From Candidatus Coprenecus merdigallinarum (lineage in GTDB: Bacteria; Bacteroidota; Bacteroidia; Bacteroidales; UBA932), in NCBI GenBank assembly GCA_018712545.1, contig DVGV01000010.1, positions 1 through 33,710 of the forward strand: a stretch of DNA of 33,710 bases, in the 5' to 3' direction. Shown here in pieces: positions 30,699 through 33,710 of the stretch (position 1 is its first letter; every line of letters starts with the position of its first letter). The notes below the pieces were generated by a model. It saw only the letters and a list, made by a program, of their open reading frames with translations, was not told the origin of the DNA and searched no databases. Made by a program: the position numbers and the translations under genes.

Positions 30699-32504
30699 TT
30701 ATTCGCAGATGATGGCGACATTGTCTACTACCATGATGCTGCCTGAGGCTGCGCGGTACTGGTTGCCTTCCTTGCTGGCGGCGAAGATTACTGCCAGTTT
30801 GTAGGTCTTGGAAGGATCGTATTCCCTGGTGTATTCGAGGTCGAAATAGAACTGGGTGAAATCTTCCAGTCCGGCTGTCTCGAAGCTGCCTGTGGCGCAG
30901 ATGCTCTCAGAGGAATAGATGTTCGAGCCGTCGAGGGTCTCGCTCCCGTCGCTCACCTCGTAGAGCACGGCGTTGACTGTTCCGAGGTCCTGATGGTCGA
31001 TGATGCTGCCGTTCTCATCGTAGAAGTCCTCGCCGGGGGTGTACTTGAGCCAGCCGGTGACAGCCAGGGGCTTGTCCTCGAAGAGGATGCCGAACTGGGT
31101 GGTGGACATGGGATTCATCATTGCCGCCATGGCGTTGAATGTGCCGAGGAAGATGGTTCCCGAGGTCACTGCGGGGATTGTCTGTCCCATCATGTTTCCG
31201 TAGGAGGTATATACGGACTCGATAATGGCGCCCTTGCCTTCCACTCCTTCATCAGTGGGACGGACGGGGTACTCACCTTTGTATGAGGGGTGCCCGAACA
31301 GGGGGCCCATGTTTTTGATCAGGGCTACGGCGTCGTTGCAGGTGGCCCAGCCTTCGGGATTGAAAACATCGGAATACATATCTCCTTCCACCCAGTTCTC
31401 GAAATCATAGAAATAGGCGGCCCTGCCGTGTACCGATACGGTGTATTCGTTTACAGTGCCGTCTTCTGCGATCACTGTGTAGGTGACGGACTTGCCGTTG
31501 GACAGGTCAATGGGAGTCCCGGATGCGGGAGATATTGCGGCACCTGCGGATATCTCTATGGTGGGGACAAGAGCCGTGAGGTCGCCTCCGTCCTGCACTG
31601 TTACGGATACAGTGCGGTTTTCCTGATCGAGGGACGAGCTGTATACCGCAGCGTTGGCGGGATCTGAGCTGTCGAAGGTGAAGGATGTGATCAGGGCTTC
31701 GCTGCTCTCGTTTCCAGTGAGCTTCGTGCCGTCAAAGGTCACGACGACAGGAGTGCCCATGAAGTCGATGTTGATGCTGATGGAGATGGTGTTCCCCGAG
31801 AAATATCCTTCGACGGTGATGTGCTGCTCTCCTATCTCGTTGAGTGTGAGGTCCTGCTCTCCGGAGAAGGTGTAGTCGTACTCAGGAACGTCTGAGAGTG
31901 AGAGAGGGCAGCAGTCCACCCGGATGGTGCCCAGCTCTATGCCTTCGAAAGAGAAGTCCTCGAGCGTGAGGCTTATGGACTTGCCGTCTACATTGGCTAC
32001 AGTGATGTTCTTGGGGATGTCCGAGCCTACGGGCACACCTCCGAGCAGGATGTCGAGATGGCCTTTGTATTCGCCGGCCAGCTGCTCGTCAACGGGAAAT
32101 TCAGGCTCTTCGGGCTGGACGGGCTCGTCCTTGGACGCAGATGCCGTGTATGTCGTTGTAGTGACTTTGTCCTGTGCCGTGACGGTGTAGGTCACCGGTC
32201 CCTTGGAGAAATCCACTGCAGTCCCTGACGCAGGCGATACTGTGGCGTCCTCGGAGACAGAGACTGTGGGGATGAGAGCCGCGAGCTGAGCGTCGGAAGC
32301 ATCGGAACTTACCGTGAATGTGATGCTGTTGCCCTGGATGACGGGCTGTGAGGTGACGATGCTGTTGGCCTCGACCGATGTGTCGAAGGTAAATGCCGTA
32401 ATCTCAGCTTCGGCGGAGAGCTCTTCGGCGGGCTTGCAGGAGGCAAGGCCGAGGACGGTGGCTGTCATGAGAAACAGCAGTTTTAGTACAATTTGTTTTT
32501 TCAT
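30699..32504 (-). CDS. Multidomain lipoprotein: DUF5018-like, calycin-like and PCMD domains
   Basis: A 601-residue surface-type lipoprotein with lipobox LASC (Cys23). The order of domains is: a DUF5018-like Ig module (about 33-125, ITAFTFDTS...TVTAQDKVTTTTYTA); a calycin-like domain (about 140-268, from AGEYKGHLDILLGG to VTFDGTKL); a second DUF5018-like module (about 275-365, ALITSFTFDSS...EDGTVNEYTVSV); and a C-terminal PCMD domain (about 368-600, from YFYDFENWV). The N-terminal 110 residues are nearly identical to those of the next lipoprotein to the right. It is convergent with the radical SAM gene, ten bases between their stops. Glycan binding is the usual proposal for such proteins but is not shown. 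Confidence 0.87.
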   Translation of the reverse strand: MKKQIVLKLLFLMTATVLGLASCKPAEELSAEAEITAFTFDTSVEANSIVTSQPVIQGNSITFTVSSDASDAQLAALIPTVSVSEDATVSPASGTAVDFSKGPVTYTVTAQDKVTTTTYTASASKDEPVQPEEPEFPVDEQLAGEYKGHLDILLGGVPVGSDIPKNITVANVDGKSISLTLEDFSFEGIELGTIRVDCCPLSLSDVPEYDYTFSGEQDLTLNEIGEQHITVEGYFSGNTISISINIDFMGTPVVVTFDGTKLTGNESSEALITSFTFDSSDPANAAVYSSSLDQENRTVSVTVQDGGDLTALVPTIEISAGAAISPASGTPIDLSNGKSVTYTVIAEDGTVNEYTVSVHGRAAYFYDFENWVEGDMYSDVFNPEGWATCNDAVALIKNMGPLFGHPSYKGEYPVRPTDEGVEGKGAIIESVYTSYGNMMGQTIPAVTSGTIFLGTFNAMAAMMNPMSTTQFGILFEDKPLAVTGWLKYTPGEDFYDENGSIIDHQDLGTVNAVLYEVSDGSETLDGSNIYSSESICATGSFETAGLEDFTQFYFDLEYTREYDPSKTYKLAVIFAASKEGNQYRAASGSIMVVDNVAIICE

Positions 32505-32588
32505 GATACTGAAAAATAATTAATAATTAAATAATTACACTGGGCTTTCAGGCCCGGTGGCAGGGGTTTTGATGATTTGAAAAACGCG

Positions 32589-32596
32589 CAAATATA
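32589..32596 (-). promoter_or_regulatory. -7 box of the 601-residue lipoprotein gene
   Basis: Minus-strand TATATTTG is a perfect TAnnTTTG, 85 bases upstream of the ATG. It lies just beyond the terminator of the preceding gene, so this gene is probably transcribed on its own. A -33 element is not obvious. Confidence 0.5.
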
Positions 32597-32640
32597 GGAA
32601 TTTTCTCTCCCGTAGAGATATTCCGTCGTGTTATGATGAC

Positions 32641-32671
32641 GAAAAAGCCCCGCCGGAGAACCGGCAGGGCT
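32641..32671 (-). terminator. Intrinsic terminator of the 251-residue lipoprotein gene
   Basis: Arms AGCCCCGCCGG (32646-32656) and CCGGCAGGGCT (32661-32671) form an 11-base-pair stem around AGAA, with one G-U pair on the minus strand. A T-run (32642-32646 on the minus strand) follows it. It lies 27 bases past the stop codon. Confidence 0.85.
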
Positions 32672-32697
32672 GACTGAACTTGCAGGCATACAGCAGC

Positions 32698-33453
32698 TTA
32701 TTCTGCAGCTTTGGTCCCTTCGAATTCAACGCCCAGCTCGCCCATTGTGCTTGCGATGCTGAAGTCAAGAATGAGCATATCGCCCTTGAGTGTGCCTTCC
32801 ACCTTGACGGGGCTGTCTCCGATAGGAAGGGTGAGGTTCTGCTCTCCGGTGATTGAGTAAGTACCGTCTGTCTCTGACAATGAGGCGCTCATGACGATGT
32901 CGCCGATCTCAATGGTCATGCCGAATGCGGTGACTGACACGTCGTTCATGGCGATATCCACAGTCTCGTCAGAAGTCTTGGAGAGGATGATGTCCTGTTC
33001 CTGGTCGGTGACGATGGGCATGATCTGGATGACGTCTATCGTCCCGTTATAAGTGCCGGATACAAGGTCGGCGGGAGCATCGAGTTCTGCGGCAGCTGTG
33101 TATGTCGCTGTGGTTACTCCGTCCTGTGCCGTAACGGTGTAGGTTACCGGTCCCTTGGAGAAATCCACTGCAGATCCTGACGCAGGCGATACTGTGGCGC
33201 CCTCGGAGACAGTGACTGTGGGAACGAGAGCCGCGAGCTGGGCTTCGGAAGCATCGAAGCTTACCGTGAAGGTGATGCTGTTGCCCTGGATGGAGGGCTG
33301 TGAGGTGACGATGCTGTTGGCTCCGACCGACGTGTCGAAGGTAAATGCCGTGATCCCGGCTTCGGAAGAGAGCTCCTCGGCGGGCTTGCAGGATACCGCT
33401 CCTATGAGCGCGAGCATTGCTGTGAGAATGCTGTAGAAAGAAATCCTTTTCAT
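32698..33453 (-). CDS. Lipoprotein with DUF5018-like and calycin-like domains
   Basis: A 251-residue lipoprotein (lipobox AVSC, Cys22). The N-terminal Ig-like module (about 32-125, GITAFTFDTS...TAQDGVTTATYTA) is almost identical to that of the next gene. The C-terminal part (about 130-250) resembles the calycin-like domain of its neighbour (SGTYNGTIDV...ILDFSIASTMGELGVEFEG), but the PCMD domain is absent. It has its own promoter (33485-33515) and terminator (32641-32671), so it is a monocistronic unit. Probably a surface protein; ligand unknown. Confidence 0.85.
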   Translation of the reverse strand: MKRISFYSILTAMLALIGAVSCKPAEELSSEAGITAFTFDTSVGANSIVTSQPSIQGNSITFTVSFDASEAQLAALVPTVTVSEGATVSPASGSAVDFSKGPVTYTVTAQDGVTTATYTAAAELDAPADLVSGTYNGTIDVIQIMPIVTDQEQDIILSKTSDETVDIAMNDVSVTAFGMTIEIGDIVMSASLSETDGTYSITGEQNLTLPIGDSPVKVEGTLKGDMLILDFSIASTMGELGVEFEGTKAAE

Positions 33454-33484
33454 CTGTGCAAAAATTTTTTATTGACTTTGACGG

Positions 33485-33515
33485 CAAAAATATTTTAAAT
33501 GCCGTTTTCATGCAA
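33485..33515 (-). promoter_or_regulatory. Promoter of the 251-residue lipoprotein gene
   Basis: Minus-strand TTG (33515-33513) and TATTTTTG (33492-33485) are spaced by 20 bases, fitting the Bacteroidetes consensus, 32 bases upstream of the ATG. Confidence 0.6.
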
Positions 33516-33530
33516 TTTAAACTTTTCCGT

Positions 33531-33549
33531 ATTCTTCAAATTGAAGAAT
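33531..33549. promoter_or_regulatory. 19-base palindrome upstream of the lipoprotein promoter
   Basis: ATTCTTCAA and TTGAAGAAT flank a single central A with no mismatch. It sits about 15 bases upstream of the -33 element, a position suited to an activator site. The responsible regulator is unknown. Confidence 0.4.
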
Positions 33550-33693
33550 CATGAAGAAAACCATGTGCCCGAAGGGCGCATACTAATGAATGACGAAAAT
33601 GAGAAGGCGCTGTCACGGTAAGCTGCCTAAGGGTATTTTGCAGATAACCATTAAATCTTTTTTAAGTATTGAAGTATTTTGCAGGACTTTTAT

Positions 33694-33701
33694 TACTTTT
33701 G
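33694..33701 (+). promoter_or_regulatory. Possible promoter firing off the right edge
   Basis: TACTTTTG matches TAnnTTTG, with a TTG (33669-33671) 22 bases upstream. Any gene it serves would start beyond the window. Confidence 0.3.
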
Positions 33702-33710
33702 TAGATTAAA

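Noticed and set aside
33563-33580. Short hairpin TGTGCCC-GAA-GGGCGCA
   Set aside because: Small, with a mismatch, no T-run and no gene ending there.

Overview
This window looks like a chromosome segment from a GC-rich member of the Bacteroidales (Bacteroidota), perhaps a Rikenellaceae/Alistipes- or Cryptobacteroides-like gut anaerobe. That rests on the protein families (PCMD-domain lipoproteins, BACON remnants, calycin-like/DUF5018-like lipoproteins, TapB family, Bacteroidales-type DPP IV) and on repeated -7 boxes of the Bacteroidetes form TAnnTTTG upstream of genes. The genus is a guess. No rRNA, tRNA, CRISPR, phage or transposase gene was seen.

Layout. 1-1250: the 5' end of pdxS (leftward), a small PAS-domain protein and two inverted-repeat structures. 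1251-4530 (leftward): an exported DPP IV-type S9 peptidase and an isoaspartyl peptidase/asparaginase lipoprotein. 4619-9287 (rightward): Xaa-Pro aminopeptidase, then a tight three-gene set of thioredoxin-like [2Fe-2S] protein, PAS-containing sensory [FeFe]-hydrogenase-like protein and SpoIIE-type phosphatase, which looks like a redox/H2-sensing module. 9288-11320: a decayed BACON protein and about 1.3 kb of repeat-rich DNA without a credible gene. 11321-12857 (leftward): a BMP-like lipoprotein joined out of frame to a C13 (legumain-like) peptidase. 13059-14628 (leftward): a helix-hairpin-helix membrane protein and RsmI. 14720-19688 (rightward): thymidine kinase, CNNM/CorC-type protein, a TapB-family secreted protein and an ABC exporter pair, followed at once by a 119-bp palindromic element. 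19942-21561: a 5'-nucleotidase split into two genes in reversed domain order. 21605-21892: tandem 117-bp repeats related to those at 10.9 kb. 22065-23021: an HTH-Fic protein with a perfect 26-bp palindrome over its promoter. 23064-27183 (leftward): ParE, PlsC-type acyltransferase and acyl-CoA ligase. 27301-30688 (rightward): outer-membrane-type protein, PCMD lipoprotein and an anaerobic-sulfatase-maturase-like radical SAM enzyme. 30699-33453 (leftward): two lipoproteins sharing a recently duplicated N-terminal module.

How the genes work together. The extracytoplasmic peptidases DPP IV and isoaspartyl peptidase, with cytosolic Xaa-Pro aminopeptidase next door, suggest proline-peptide use. The best candidates for unusual biology are the hydrogenase-sensor/phosphatase operon, the self-contained HTH-Fic/operator unit, the frameshifted BMP-C13 locus, the 39/78-bp modular repeat family, and the radical SAM maturase coupled to a surface lipoprotein with no sulfatase in sight. 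All functional statements are inferred from motifs read by eye; no database search was run.
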